Below the pieces are notes generated by a model. That model saw nothing but the letters and a program-made list of their open reading frames with translations, searched no databases and was not told the DNA's origin. A stretch of 52,826 nucleotides of DNA from assembly GCA_017554235.1 (NCBI GenBank), contig JAFZIV010000047.1, positions 1 through 52,826 of the forward strand. Direction: 5' to 3'. Source of the DNA: Selenomonadaceae bacterium (GTDB taxonomy: Bacteria; Bacillota; Negativicutes; Selenomonadales; Selenomonadaceae). The translations under genes and the position numbers were made by a program. Below, piece by piece: positions 39,850 through 47,974 of the stretch; position 1 is the stretch's first letter; each line of letters opens with the position of its first letter.

Positions 39850-42383
39850 CTTGCTCTGCGTGTTCTGCGCGGGTTGAAAAAGCCGTTGCCAAAGTTGTTG
39901 GCGCGGAAAATGTCAGCGTAAATCTTTTAACAAACTCAATGCAGATTAATCGCGACGCAAAAATTTCTGTAAAAAATATTATTGACGCTGTTGAAAATGC
40001 AGGTTACGGAGCGGCGTTGAAAAGTGGTCAGTGGTCAGTAGTCAGTGATCAGAATAAAAAATCTGTTAATGTTGACGACGAAATTTCTAATATGAAGTTT
40101 CGTTTAATTTTTTCTCTAATTTTTTTAATCCCGACCGTCTACATTGCGATGCATAAAATGTTTTTCACGCCGCAAATTGTTGAAGAAATTTTTGACGGTC
40201 GAGAAAATTCCGTAACTTTTGCATTGACTCAATTTTTACTGATTTTGCCGATAATGTATCTTAACCAAAAATATTATGTCAACGGTTTCAAAAATCTTTT
40301 TCGCGGCGCACCGAATATGGACACACTTGTTGGATTAGGTTCAATGGCGGCGGCGATTTTCGGTGTATTTGCACTTTATCGAATTGGTTACGGACTTGGA
40401 CACGGCGATTTAATTTTGGTGGACGAGTACAGAAAAAATTTGTATTTTGAATCTGCCGGAATGATTGTAACGCTGATAACGGTCGGAAAATTTTTTGAAA
40501 CACGTGCTAAAGGTCAAACTACGCAGGCGATTGAAAAGTTAATGGATTTTGCGCCGAAAACTGCCAATGTAATTCGTGACGGCGTCGAAGTTCAAATTTC
40601 TGTTGATGAACTTGTAAAAGGCGATGAAATTTTAGTAAGACCGGGAGAAATTTTTTCTGCTGACGGAATTATTCTGGAAGGTGAAACTACAGTTGACGAA
40701 TCGACGATAACCGGCGAAAGTTTACCGGTCAACAAAAAATTTGGTGATAAAGTTACAAGCGGGACAATTAATCGAGGCGGCTTTATAAAATTTCGTGCTG
40801 AAAAAGTCGGTGAGGACAGCACTATTCAAAAAATTATTTCGTTAGTCGAAGAGGCAAGCGCGAGTAAAGCTCCGATTGCAAAGTTAGCTGATAAAATTTC
40901 AGGAATTTTTGTGCCTGCGGTAATTTTTATAGCGATTTTGGCAGGAAGTTTTTGGATTTTGAACGGCGCGACGATTGAGTTTGCATTTTCGATAGCGATT
41001 TCAATTTTGGTGATAAGTTGTCCCTGCGCGTTGGGATTGGCTACGCCCGTTGCAATTATGGTCGGCACGGGTAAAGGTGCGGAAAACGGAATTTTAATCA
41101 AGTCAGGCGAGGCTTTGCAAATTGCGCACGAAGTCGACACGATAATTTTAGACAAGACAGGAACTTTGACGGCGGGAAAGCCATTTGTGACTGACGTGAT
41201 AACTTTTGATGTTGACGTTGATAAATTTTTAGAAATTGCGTCAGGTCTTGAAAATAAAAGTGAACACCCTTTAGCGAAGGCGATAACAAATTTTGCAACT
41301 GAAAAAAATATTATGCCGCTTGAGCTGAAAAATTTTACAGCGATTTTCGGTAAAGGTATTCAGGCTGAAAATTATTTTTGCGGCAGTGAAAAATTTTTTA
41401 TTGAGCGCGGCTTTAATCTCGACGAAGTTCACGAAAAAATTTCCAAATTGGCTGATGAAGGTAAAACGCCGATTGTTGTAGGGATTAGGGAAAATGGATT
41501 AGGGAATAGGCTTTTAGGAATTATTGCGGTTGCTGACATTGCAAAAGAAAGTTCGATTAAAGCGGTTGAAGAATTTAAAAATCTTGGTCTTGAAGTTGTA
41601 ATAGTTACCGGCGACAATTACGGGACGGCTAAAAAAATTTCCGCGCAGGTTGGGATAAAAAATTTTATTGCAGAAGTTTTGCCTGAAGGTAAAGCGGCTG
41701 AAATTGAAAAACTTCAACGCGCAGGAAAAAAAGTTGCTATGATAGGTGACGGTGTGAATGACGCTCCCGCATTGATGAAAGCTGACTTGGGAATTGCGAT
41801 TGGTGCGGGTACGGACGTTGCGATTGAGAGTGCGGATGCGGTTCTGATAAAAAATAATTTACTCGACGCGGTAAGTGCGATAAAATTAAGTCGCGCGGTT
41901 ATGCTAAACATTAAACAAAATTTATTTTGGGCATTTTTCTACAATATAATTTGTATTCCGATAGCGGCGGGAATTTTTTATCCGACATTTGGCGTAAAAC
42001 TTTCTCCGATGATAGGCGCGGCGGCAATGAGTATGTCAAGCGTTTGCGTTGTGCTTAATGCGTTGAGGTTAAAATTTTTCAAAGTTGAGCGCGATGAAAA
42101 ATCTACAGAAGATGAAAAAATTTCCGCGCAGGTTCAATTTGAAAATATTTCTTTAAAAAATTTTGAGGAGGAATTAAAAACTATGACGACAACTTTAAAA
42201 ATTGAAGGTATGATGTGCAAGCATTGCCAAAAACACGTTCACGACGCGCTGGCGAATATGGACGGCGTTACGAGCGTTGAAGTAAGCTTAGAAGATAAAA
42301 GCGCACAGGTTACTTCCGATAAAGAAATTTCCCGCGCAGATTTTGAAAAAGTTATAACTGACGCCGGTTACGAATTGATTTAA
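39801..42383 (+). CDS. copA: Copper-translocating P-type ATPase with N- and C-terminal HMA domains
   Basis: 860 residues from GTG 39801 (AAGAGAAAG upstream). N-terminal HMA with [10 protein letters not shown] (about 17-27). P1B ATPase core: CPC in [12 protein letters not shown], phosphorylation motif [17 protein letters not shown] in EHPLAKAI, and [11 protein letters not shown]-, Y- and S/M-type residues in the last helices indicate Cu(I). C-terminal HMA ([10 protein letters not shown]) has its own start (see 42183). Two foreign insertions are visible: [10 protein letters not shown] after the first HMA (heptamer array, 40023-40053) and [10 protein letters not shown] in the ATP-binding domain (41479-41511). 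Exports Cu(I). Confidence 0.95.
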   Translation: MGKENKSRESYKISGMTCSACSARVEKAVAKVVGAENVSVNLLTNSMQINRDAKISVKNIIDAVENAGYGAALKSGQWSVVSDQNKKSVNVDDEISNMKFRLIFSLIFLIPTVYIAMHKMFFTPQIVEEIFDGRENSVTFALTQFLLILPIMYLNQKYYVNGFKNLFRGAPNMDTLVGLGSMAAAIFGVFALYRIGYGLGHGDLILVDEYRKNLYFESAGMIVTLITVGKFFETRAKGQTTQAIEKLMDFAPKTANVIRDGVEVQISVDELVKGDEILVRPGEIFSADGIILEGETTVDESTITGESLPVNKKFGDKVTSGTINRGGFIKFRAEKVGEDSTIQKIISLVEEASASKAPIAKLADKISGIFVPAVIFIAILAGSFWILNGATIEFAFSIAISILVISCPCALGLATPVAIMVGTGKGAENGILIKSGEALQIAHEVDTIILDKTGTLTAGKPFVTDVITFDVDVDKFLEIASGLENKSEHPLAKAITNFATEKNIMPLELKNFTAIFGKGIQAENYFCGSEKFFIERGFNLDEVHEKISKLADEGKTPIVVGIRENGLGNRLLGIIAVADIAKESSIKAVEEFKNLGLEVVIVTGDNYGTAKKISAQVGIKNFIAEVLPEGKAAEIEKLQRAGKKVAMIGDGVNDAPALMKADLGIAIGAGTDVAIESADAVLIKNNLLDAVSAIKLSRAVMLNIKQNLFWAFFYNIICIPIAAGIFYPTFGVKLSPMIGAAAMSMSSVCVVLNALRLKFFKVERDEKSTEDEKISAQVQFENISLKNFEEELKTMTTTLKIEGMMCKHCQKHVHDALANMDGVTSVEVSLEDKSAQVTSDKEISRADFEKVITDAGYELI
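40023..40053. repeat. AGTGGTC-type heptamer array inside copA
   Basis: AGTGGTC AGTGGTC AGTAGTC AGTGATC AG: four tandem heptamers read in frame as [10 protein letters not shown] between the first HMA domain and the first membrane helix of CopA. Confidence 0.85.
41479..41511. repeat. GGGATTA-type heptamer array inside copA
   Basis: GGGATTA GGGAAAA TGGATTA GGGAATA GG: imperfect heptamers read as [10 protein letters not shown] between VV and LLGIIAVAD of the CopA ATP-binding domain. Confidence 0.7.
42183..42383 (+). CDS. copZ: Embedded CopZ-like copper chaperone with its own Shine-Dalgarno
   Basis: In frame with copA. GAGGAGGAA (42165-42173) is 9 bases before ATG 42183 and opens a 66-residue HMA protein (CxxC in MMCKHCQKH; ends DAGYELI), the usual CopZ length (about 68). 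If used, the gene gives both the full ATPase and a free chaperone. E. coli copA makes a similar small chaperone by programmed frameshifting; here the sequence suggests an internal start instead. The two interpretations (fusion after stop-codon loss, or dual product) are not separable from sequence alone. Confidence 0.6.
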   Translation: MTTTLKIEGMMCKHCQKHVHDALANMDGVTSVEVSLEDKSAQVTSDKEISRADFEKVITDAGYELI

Positions 42384-42401
42384 AAAATTTTTCTGCAAAT
42401 G

Positions 42402-42430
42402 TTGAACACCTTCATCAAATTTGTTAGAAT
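42402..42430 (+). promoter_or_regulatory. Sigma-70-type promoter
   Basis: TTGAAC (42402-42407), 17-bp spacer, TAGAAT (42425-42430), about 35 bases before the ATG at 42466. Confidence 0.65.
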
Positions 42431-42465
42431 ATACGCAGATTTTAGGAATAATTTGGAGGTTACTT

Positions 42466-43011
42466 ATGGCAAGGCAAGATGGCAGTAGGTCGGGAGATAT
42501 GCGGCTTACGAAGTTCCGCGCATTGGTACAGGATACGGACAATTATTTGGCAGGACGCACGGGTAGCGTATTTATGTTCGGAGGTTCCGGCGCGAAGTAT
42601 AAAACTTTTGCGGCATCGCCTTTTATCAATCATACGGCAGATCCTTATATCGCAGTTATGGCAAGTATTTTTACGCCTGACAAAACCGGTCCGATGGAAA
42701 AAATTGACGAAATTGGTCTGATAAATATTTATCGCGACATGAAAAATAAGCCCGGCGAAAAAAATCTCAATGAATTTTACCGCTTAATTTTTTGGTTGCT
42801 GTTCGGCGCGTCGGTTTGTGACGAAGTTTATAACGGCGAACTTTCAAACATTGTTGACTTGGCATACTGTCTTGGATTCGATGAAGGAATGATGCGCGAT
42901 TGGTGCAAGGCAGTTACGCATATTGTAAGCGGCGGACGGATTAACGAAAAAAGTAATATCCAACTCGAAACGGCAGTAGGTAAAGCGTTTTTCTTACATC
43001 AAAAGGATTGA
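42466..43011 (+). CDS. Conserved-looking protein of unknown function
   Basis: 181 residues from ATG 42466, with GGAGGTT 5 bases upstream. No signal peptide or membrane helix. Soluble, mixed alpha/beta with aromatic runs (FRALVQDTDNYL, FYRLIFWLLFGASVCDEVYNGEL, MMRDWCKAVTHIVSGGRI). No family recognised. Co-directional with the next small gene (5 bases apart). Confidence 0.7.
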   Translation: MARQDGSRSGDMRLTKFRALVQDTDNYLAGRTGSVFMFGGSGAKYKTFAASPFINHTADPYIAVMASIFTPDKTGPMEKIDEIGLINIYRDMKNKPGEKNLNEFYRLIFWLLFGASVCDEVYNGELSNIVDLAYCLGFDEGMMRDWCKAVTHIVSGGRINEKSNIQLETAVGKAFFLHQKD

Positions 43012-43016
43012 GGTAA

Positions 43017-43361
43017 ATGGCTAAGAATATTACGTTAATGCTTGAACTTCTTAAGCGAAGACCTTCCCAGCGCAAAGTTAAATTGCCTTATAAACAATCA
43101 AGAGATTCACGTTTAAAAATTTCGGACGATGACAAAGTTAAAATCCAGTCATTAATGGACATAACTAACGAAATTCTTGGCGAAACGGCATTTGACATTA
43201 ATATTTCGTCGTCAAATTTCATAAGAATTACTGCGTTCACGCTCGGCAACTTAAAATTTGATATTAACGCCAGTACTAAAAATATGATGAAAGTTGTTGA
43301 AGACTCCGGCATCAGATCACGCAGACAAGATTTATTACAACTGTTGGAAGCGGCGGAATAA
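43017..43361 (+). CDS. Small protein of unknown function
   Basis: 114 residues; GATTGAGGT lies before ATG 43017. Basic N-terminus (LLKRRPSQRKVKLPYKQSRDSR), an acidic/helical middle (DKVKIQSLMDITNEIL) and a helical end. No motif known to me. Ends just before a terminator (43383-43412). It forms a two-gene unit with the gene upstream. Confidence 0.65.
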   Translation: MAKNITLMLELLKRRPSQRKVKLPYKQSRDSRLKISDDDKVKIQSLMDITNEILGETAFDINISSSNFIRITAFTLGNLKFDINASTKNMMKVVEDSGIRSRRQDLLQLLEAAE

Positions 43362-43382
43362 ATTTTCGGCATAAATAATTAA

Positions 43383-43412
43383 AGCGTGTTTAAATCGGAC
43401 GCGCTATTTTTT
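43383..43412 (+). terminator. Terminator downstream of the two unknown genes
   Basis: AGCGTG (43383-43388) pairs with CGCGCT (43400-43405; one G-T pair) and is followed by ATTTTTTA. It is directly upstream of the aminopeptidase promoter. Confidence 0.65.
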
Positions 43413-43413
43413 A

Positions 43414-43442
43414 TTGGTACTTTTTTTGCTTTGTGATATAAT
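43414..43442 (+). promoter_or_regulatory. Sigma-70-type promoter of the aminopeptidase gene
   Basis: TTGGTA (43414-43419), 17-bp spacer, TATAAT (43437-43442), 33 bases before the ATG at 43475, which has AAAGGAG upstream. Confidence 0.75.
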
Positions 43443-43474
43443 TATAAAAAAATTTTTTTAAAGGAGAAATTTTA

Positions 43475-44863
43475 ATGTCAGAAGAAAAAGATAAAAAAAT
43501 TTCAGTGTGGAGTAAGTATACTGACGAAGAAAAAGTTGCGCTGGAAAATCTCAACAAAGGTTATATAGATTTTTTAAGCACTTGTAAGACAGAGCGCGAA
43601 AGTGTCAACCATGCGATTAAAGCCGCTGAAAATGCCGGTTACAAAAATTTTGCTGACGTTAAGACTTTGCAGGCGGGCGATAAAGTTTATTGCACGTTTA
43701 TGAAAAAGTCTATTGCACTTTTTCAAATTGGCAGTGAACCAATTGAACGCGGCTTGAAAATTCTCGGCGCACATATCGATACTTGCCGCCTTGACCTTAA
43801 ACAAAATCCGCTTTACGAAGACGGCGGACTTGCTTATATGGACACGCATTATTACGGCGGAATTAAAAAATATCAGTGGGTTGCGTTGCCGCTCGCAATG
43901 CACGGAGTTGTTGTCAAAACTGACGGCACGGTAATTGATATTGTTATAGGCGAAGATGAAAGCGATCCCGTTTTTTGCGTGACAGATTTATTGATTCATC
44001 TCGCGCAGGAGCAAATGGAAAAAAAGGCGTCAAAAGTAGTCGAAGGTGAAAATTTGGATATTCTCGTTGGAAATTATCCGCTTAAGGAAGGCGAAAAAGA
44101 ATCCGTCAAAGCCGGCGTCTTAAAACTTTTGAAGGATAAATACGATATTGAAGAAAAAGATTTCATTTCGGCTGAATTGGCGTTAGTTCCCGCCGGTAAA
44201 GCTCGCGAACTTGGTTTTGATAGAAGTATGGTTTTAGGTTACGGGCAGGACGACAGAGTTTGCTCGTACACTTCCTTAATTGCGATGCTTGAAGTTGCGG
44301 AAGAAAATCTTGGTCGTACAGCCTGCTGTTTGCTCGTCGACAAGGAAGAAATTGGAAGTTACGGCGCAACGGGTATGCGTTCACATTTCTTTGAAAATAT
44401 TTTGGCGGAAGTTATGAACGCTTGCGGACAGTATTCTGAAATTGGATTGCGCCGCGCTCTTCAAAATTCCGTAATGTTAAGTTCTGATGTTTCCAGTGCT
44501 TACGATGCGCTTTACGCAAGTTGCTTTGACAAAAAAAATGTCGCCTATCTCGGCAAAGGTATGGTGTTCAATAAATTCACGGGTTCTCGCGGAAAATCAG
44601 GTGCAAGTGAAGCCAATGCCGAATACGTTGCAAAACTGCGCGGAGTTCTTGAAAAAAATAATGTTGCTTACCAATTTTCGGAGCTTGGCAAAGTTGACTT
44701 GGGCGGCGGCGGAACAATCGCACTTATGACGGCAGTTTACGGTATGGACGTAATTGACAGCGGTGTTGGTGTGTTGAGTATGCACGCGCCTTACGAAACG
44801 ACGAGTAAGATTGACATTTACGAAACTAAAAAAGGCTACGCGGCATTTTTACGCGAAATGTAA
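43475..44863 (+). CDS. M18-family zinc aminopeptidase
   Basis: 462 residues, in the family's size range. Zinc ligands and catalytic residues in order: GAHIDTCRLDLK (His), the DDRVCSYTSL Asp, DKEEIGSYGATG with the catalytic Glu pair, SSDVSSAYD (Asp), and late His in LSMHAPYE. The dodecameric metallo-aminopeptidases of this family remove N-terminal acidic or other residues from peptides in the cytosol; no signal peptide is present. Own promoter and SD; DUF1810 follows. Confidence 0.92.
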   Translation: MSEEKDKKISVWSKYTDEEKVALENLNKGYIDFLSTCKTERESVNHAIKAAENAGYKNFADVKTLQAGDKVYCTFMKKSIALFQIGSEPIERGLKILGAHIDTCRLDLKQNPLYEDGGLAYMDTHYYGGIKKYQWVALPLAMHGVVVKTDGTVIDIVIGEDESDPVFCVTDLLIHLAQEQMEKKASKVVEGENLDILVGNYPLKEGEKESVKAGVLKLLKDKYDIEEKDFISAELALVPAGKARELGFDRSMVLGYGQDDRVCSYTSLIAMLEVAEENLGRTACCLLVDKEEIGSYGATGMRSHFFENILAEVMNACGQYSEIGLRRALQNSVMLSSDVSSAYDALYASCFDKKNVAYLGKGMVFNKFTGSRGKSGASEANAEYVAKLRGVLEKNNVAYQFSELGKVDLGGGGTIALMTAVYGMDVIDSGVGVLSMHAPYETTSKIDIYETKKGYAAFLREM

Positions 44864-44876
44864 AACGGTGATTTTT

Positions 44877-45308
44877 ATGTACGATTTATCCAGATTTCTT
44901 AAAGCGCAGGAAAAGTCTTACGAAAACGCGCTTAACGAAATGAAGGTAGGGCGTAAACGTACGCATTGGATTTGGTATATTTTCCCTCAACTTAGAGATT
45001 TGGGCAAAAGCAGAACTGCGGTTTATTACGGAATTGAAAATCTTGATGAGGCGAAAGAATATTTAGCCGATGAAACTTTGCGCAATCGCCTTTTGGAAAT
45101 TTGTCAGGCTTTATTGGAACTTGAAAGCAATGACGTTAAATATATTATGGGCGGACATCCCGACGACTCAAAATTACTTTCGTCAATGACTTTATTCCAT
45201 TTGGCAGATCCGACTTGCGAAACATTTAAAAAAGTGATTGACAAATATTTTGGCGGCAAATTGGACGTTAAGACCCTTACATTGTGCGGAATTGAGATAA
45301 AAGATTAA
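44877..45308 (+). CDS. DUF1810 family protein
   Basis: 143 residues from ATG 44877 (14 bases after the previous stop). Seen: YDLSRFLKAQEKSYENAL near the start, KRTHWIWYIFPQLRDLG, ILEICQALLELESND and the DDSKLLSSMTLF segment, which match the DUF1810 pattern (DFxxAQ..A..EL..G.K..HWMWFIFPQ). The function is unknown; family members are small soluble proteins. The gene is followed by a terminator. Confidence 0.9.
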   Translation: MYDLSRFLKAQEKSYENALNEMKVGRKRTHWIWYIFPQLRDLGKSRTAVYYGIENLDEAKEYLADETLRNRLLEICQALLELESNDVKYIMGGHPDDSKLLSSMTLFHLADPTCETFKKVIDKYFGGKLDVKTLTLCGIEIKD

Positions 45309-45330
45309 AAAATTTCGGACAAAAAATTTT

Positions 45331-45367
45331 ATTCCTGCAGGCAAAATTTCTGTAGGGAATTTTTTTT
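45331..45367 (+). terminator. Terminator of the aminopeptidase-DUF1810 unit
   Basis: ATTCCTGCAG and CTGTAGGGAAT (imperfect 10-bp stem around GCAAAATTT) then eight T. Confidence 0.75.
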
Positions 45368-45390
45368 GCGCTAATTTTATTAAAAAAAAT

Positions 45391-45419
45391 TTGGCAATTT
45401 GGCAGTTTATGAATATAAT
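45391..45419 (+). promoter_or_regulatory. Sigma-70-type promoter of prfB
   Basis: TTGGCA (45391-45396), 17-bp spacer, TATAAT (45414-45419), 35 bases before the prfB ATG. Confidence 0.85.
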
Positions 45420-45454
45420 AGGAAGAAAAAAATTTTTTTACGGGAAGTGAATTT

Positions 45455-46568
45455 ATGCTCGAAGACAGAAAATCTGAATTGGTGAACCTGCGCGGGAAGT
45501 TAAATGAAATGGGGGATTCACTTTGACGTAGCCCGCAAGGAAGAAAAAATTGCCGAACTTCAATATAAAATGAGTGCGCCAAATTTTTGGGATAATCCCG
45601 ACGATGCGCAGAAAATTACGCAGGAATTAAACGCTATCAAGTCCGGCGTTGATACTTACAAAAATATTGTTGCCAAGTACGATGACGCGCAGACTTTGCT
45701 TGAACTTGCCATTGAGGAAGATGATCCTTCACAAGAAGCTGACATTTCCGCGCAGATTGAAGTTATTAAAAATGAACTTGAAAATTTACGCTTAGAAATT
45801 TTATTGAGTGAACCCTACGACGCCAATAACGCTATTTTGACTTTGCACGCCGGAGCAGGCGGTACGGAGGCGCAGGATTGGACGCAAATGCTTTTAAGAA
45901 TGTATGTACGTTGGGCAGAACGTCACGGCTTTACCGTCGAGACTGCAGATATTTTACCGGGCGACGAAGCGGGCGTTAAATCTGTCACGCTTTTCATTAA
46001 GGGACATAATGCCTACGGTTTTTTAAAGTCTGAAAAAGGTATTCATCGCCTTGTGAGAATTTCGCCTTTTGATTCCAATGCGCGGCGGCATACTTCGTTT
46101 TCAGCTTGTGACATTATGCCTGAGATTGATGACGCCGTTGAAGTCGATATAAATATGGCGGATGTTCGCGTTGACACTTACAGGGCGAGTGGCGCGGGTG
46201 GACAGCACATTAATAAAACTTCGTCTGCAGTTCGTATGACGCATATTCCGACAGGAATTGTTGTTCAATGCCAAAATGAACGTTCGCAAATTCAAAATCG
46301 TGAACAGTGCCTTCGTATGCTCCGCGCTAAACTTTTTGAAATTGAACTTGAAAAGAAGGAAGAGGAACGCAATAAACTTGAGGGCGACCGTATGAAAATT
46401 GAATGGGGCAGTCAGATTCGTTCCTACGTTTTTCAACCTTATACGATGGTTAAGGATTTGCGCACCAACGAAGAAACAGGAAATGTTCAAGCGGTTATGG
46501 ACGGCGAGATTGATAATTTTATTCGCGCGTTTTTGGCTTGGCGAGCAAATTTAGAAATCAGGAACTAG
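45455..46568 (+). CDS. prfB: Peptide chain release factor 2, with programmed +1 frameshift
   Basis: The frame opens with ATG 45455 (CGGGAAG upstream) and runs 23 codons to an in-frame TGA at 45524-45526, in CTT TGA C. A +1 shift on CTT reads GAC next and continues open to 46568, about 370 residues in all. A GGGGG run 5 bases upstream of CTT serves as the stimulatory internal Shine-Dalgarno. RF2 identity: tripeptide SPF in RISPFDSNARRH and GGQ in RASGAGGQHINKTSS. RF2 recognises UGA, so low RF2 lets ribosomes shift and make more of it. The spacing from GGGGG to CTT is a little longer than the E. coli three bases. Confidence 0.96.
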
Positions 46569-46569
46569 T

Positions 46570-47133
46570 ATGAAAAAATTTTTATTGATTGCATTGCTGT
46601 TAATTTTAACTTGTCAATCATGCGCCTTTGCAAATTCTTTAAACGACATTGAAAAGCAGGTCGACACTTTGAAAAAAGTTTATTCGCTACAATCTCACGT
46701 CGAAGGCGGATATTTTTCCGAAGTTTATACTTCGCCTTTTTCGCAAAACAATCGTGCAACGGCGGGAAGTATTTATTTTATGTTGGTTGGCAAAGATATT
46801 TCGCATTTTCATAAAATTGACTGCGACGAAATTTGGTATTATCACGAAGGTTGCGGTTTGAAAATTTTTGTTATTCGTGACGGCAAGTTGGAAGAATTTT
46901 TACTCGGCAAAGACATTGAACACGGGCAACGGGCAATGGTTATCGTTCCTGCAAATTCGATTTTCGCGGCAGAAAATTTGAATGACGAAAGTTACACGTT
47001 AATTTCTTGTATGACTACGCCGAAATTTCGCTACGAAAATTTTCAACTTGTTACGAAAAATGAATTAAAAAAATTTTATGCTAAAGCTGATGAAAAAATT
47101 CTAAAGTTAGCATATGAAAAAATTCCTGAATGA
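46570..47133 (+). CDS. Exported DUF985-type cupin protein
   Basis: 187 residues, starting two bases after the prfB stop. N-terminal signal-like segment (FLLIALLLILTCQSCAFA), possibly a lipobox at Cys18. The rest is a cupin: GGYFSEVYTSPF, AGSIYFMLVGKDISHFHKIDCDEIWYYHEGCGLKIFVI with His-x-His-like and Glu metal-ligand residues, and IVPANSIFAAEN, the DUF985 hallmarks. Most relatives are cytosolic; export here is unusual. Sugar epimerase-like or plant-type cupin activity is guessed in the family but not known. Confidence 0.87.
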   Translation: MKKFLLIALLLILTCQSCAFANSLNDIEKQVDTLKKVYSLQSHVEGGYFSEVYTSPFSQNNRATAGSIYFMLVGKDISHFHKIDCDEIWYYHEGCGLKIFVIRDGKLEEFLLGKDIEHGQRAMVIVPANSIFAAENLNDESYTLISCMTTPKFRYENFQLVTKNELKKFYAKADEKILKLAYEKIPE

Positions 47134-47148
47134 TGAGGAGTTAATTTA

Positions 47149-47859
47149 ATGAAAAAATTTTTAGCGGCGATTTTAATTTTAGTAGTCGTGATAGCCGTTG
47201 CATCGGAAATCATTTTGCCGCGTGTAGTCACAAATCTTTTGAAGGAACAAATTGTAAAGGCGACTCATGCGCAGGAAGTTGAATTGATTCTTGACGCTAC
47301 GCCTAATGCTAAAATACTTATTGGCGACGTTGATAAAATTTACGGGACGGCAAGCAGAAGTAAAATTGGAGACGTACCTTTTGAGGCGTTGACTCTTGAC
47401 GCAGAAAAAATTAGCGTTGATATTTCTGAAATAATTTCTCCTACGCCGAGTCTTAACGATAATCAACGCGCAGATAAGATTTTAAAATCTGCGGGACGTA
47501 TCGAACTTAGCGGCATTGTAACTGAAGAAGGCTTGAGAGATTTTATTGAACATAAGGTTGACAAACTCGACAAAGCGCAGATTAAAATTACTGAAAATGA
47601 AGCAAGCGCGTCAGGACAAATTAAAGTTTTGGGCAAGACGGCGGACGTTGACATTGCGGGGAATTTTTTTCTTGATGACGGAAATATTTACTTCCGCGCC
47701 ACAAGATTAGATATTCGCAACACTCTTGTCCGTAATGTGCAGATTGACAGATATTTAGGCGAAGTAAAAATTTTGGAGAGTTCACAACTTCCTATCGGTT
47801 TAAAATTTAGTTCAGTACAAATGCGTGACGGCGATGTTTTAATTACCGCAACGAGATAA
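47149..47859 (+). CDS. LmeA/DUF2993 phospholipid-binding protein
   Basis: 236 residues, ATG 47149 with GAGGAG. N-terminal membrane helix or signal (FLAAILILVVVIAVASEIILPRVV). The body has the DUF2993 order: VELILDATPNAKILIGDVDKIYG, PFEALTLDAEKISVDISE, and beta strands to ATR at the end. LmeA of mycobacteria binds phospholipids and supports mannosylation of lipids in the envelope. In a diderm a role in moving or sensing envelope lipids would be plausible, but this is inference. Confidence 0.85.
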   Translation: MKKFLAAILILVVVIAVASEIILPRVVTNLLKEQIVKATHAQEVELILDATPNAKILIGDVDKIYGTASRSKIGDVPFEALTLDAEKISVDISEIISPTPSLNDNQRADKILKSAGRIELSGIVTEEGLRDFIEHKVDKLDKAQIKITENEASASGQIKVLGKTADVDIAGNFFLDDGNIYFRATRLDIRNTLVRNVQIDRYLGEVKILESSQLPIGLKFSSVQMRDGDVLITATR

Positions 47860-47863
47860 TTAT

Positions 47864-47912
47864 AGTGAAAAGTAATCAGTAATCAGTGGTCAGTGAAAAA
47901 TTCTGACCACTT
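47864..47912. repeat. AGTGGTC-type heptamer array
   Basis: AGTAATC AGTAATC AGTGGTC AGTGAAAAATTC and TGACCACTT: a short hairpin in the gap before the DUF5693 gene. Confidence 0.8.
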
Positions 47913-47974
47913 AAAAACAGAGATGATGAGTCATAAAAAATATTTTTGAGGATAGCAACGAAAACGGAGACGCG

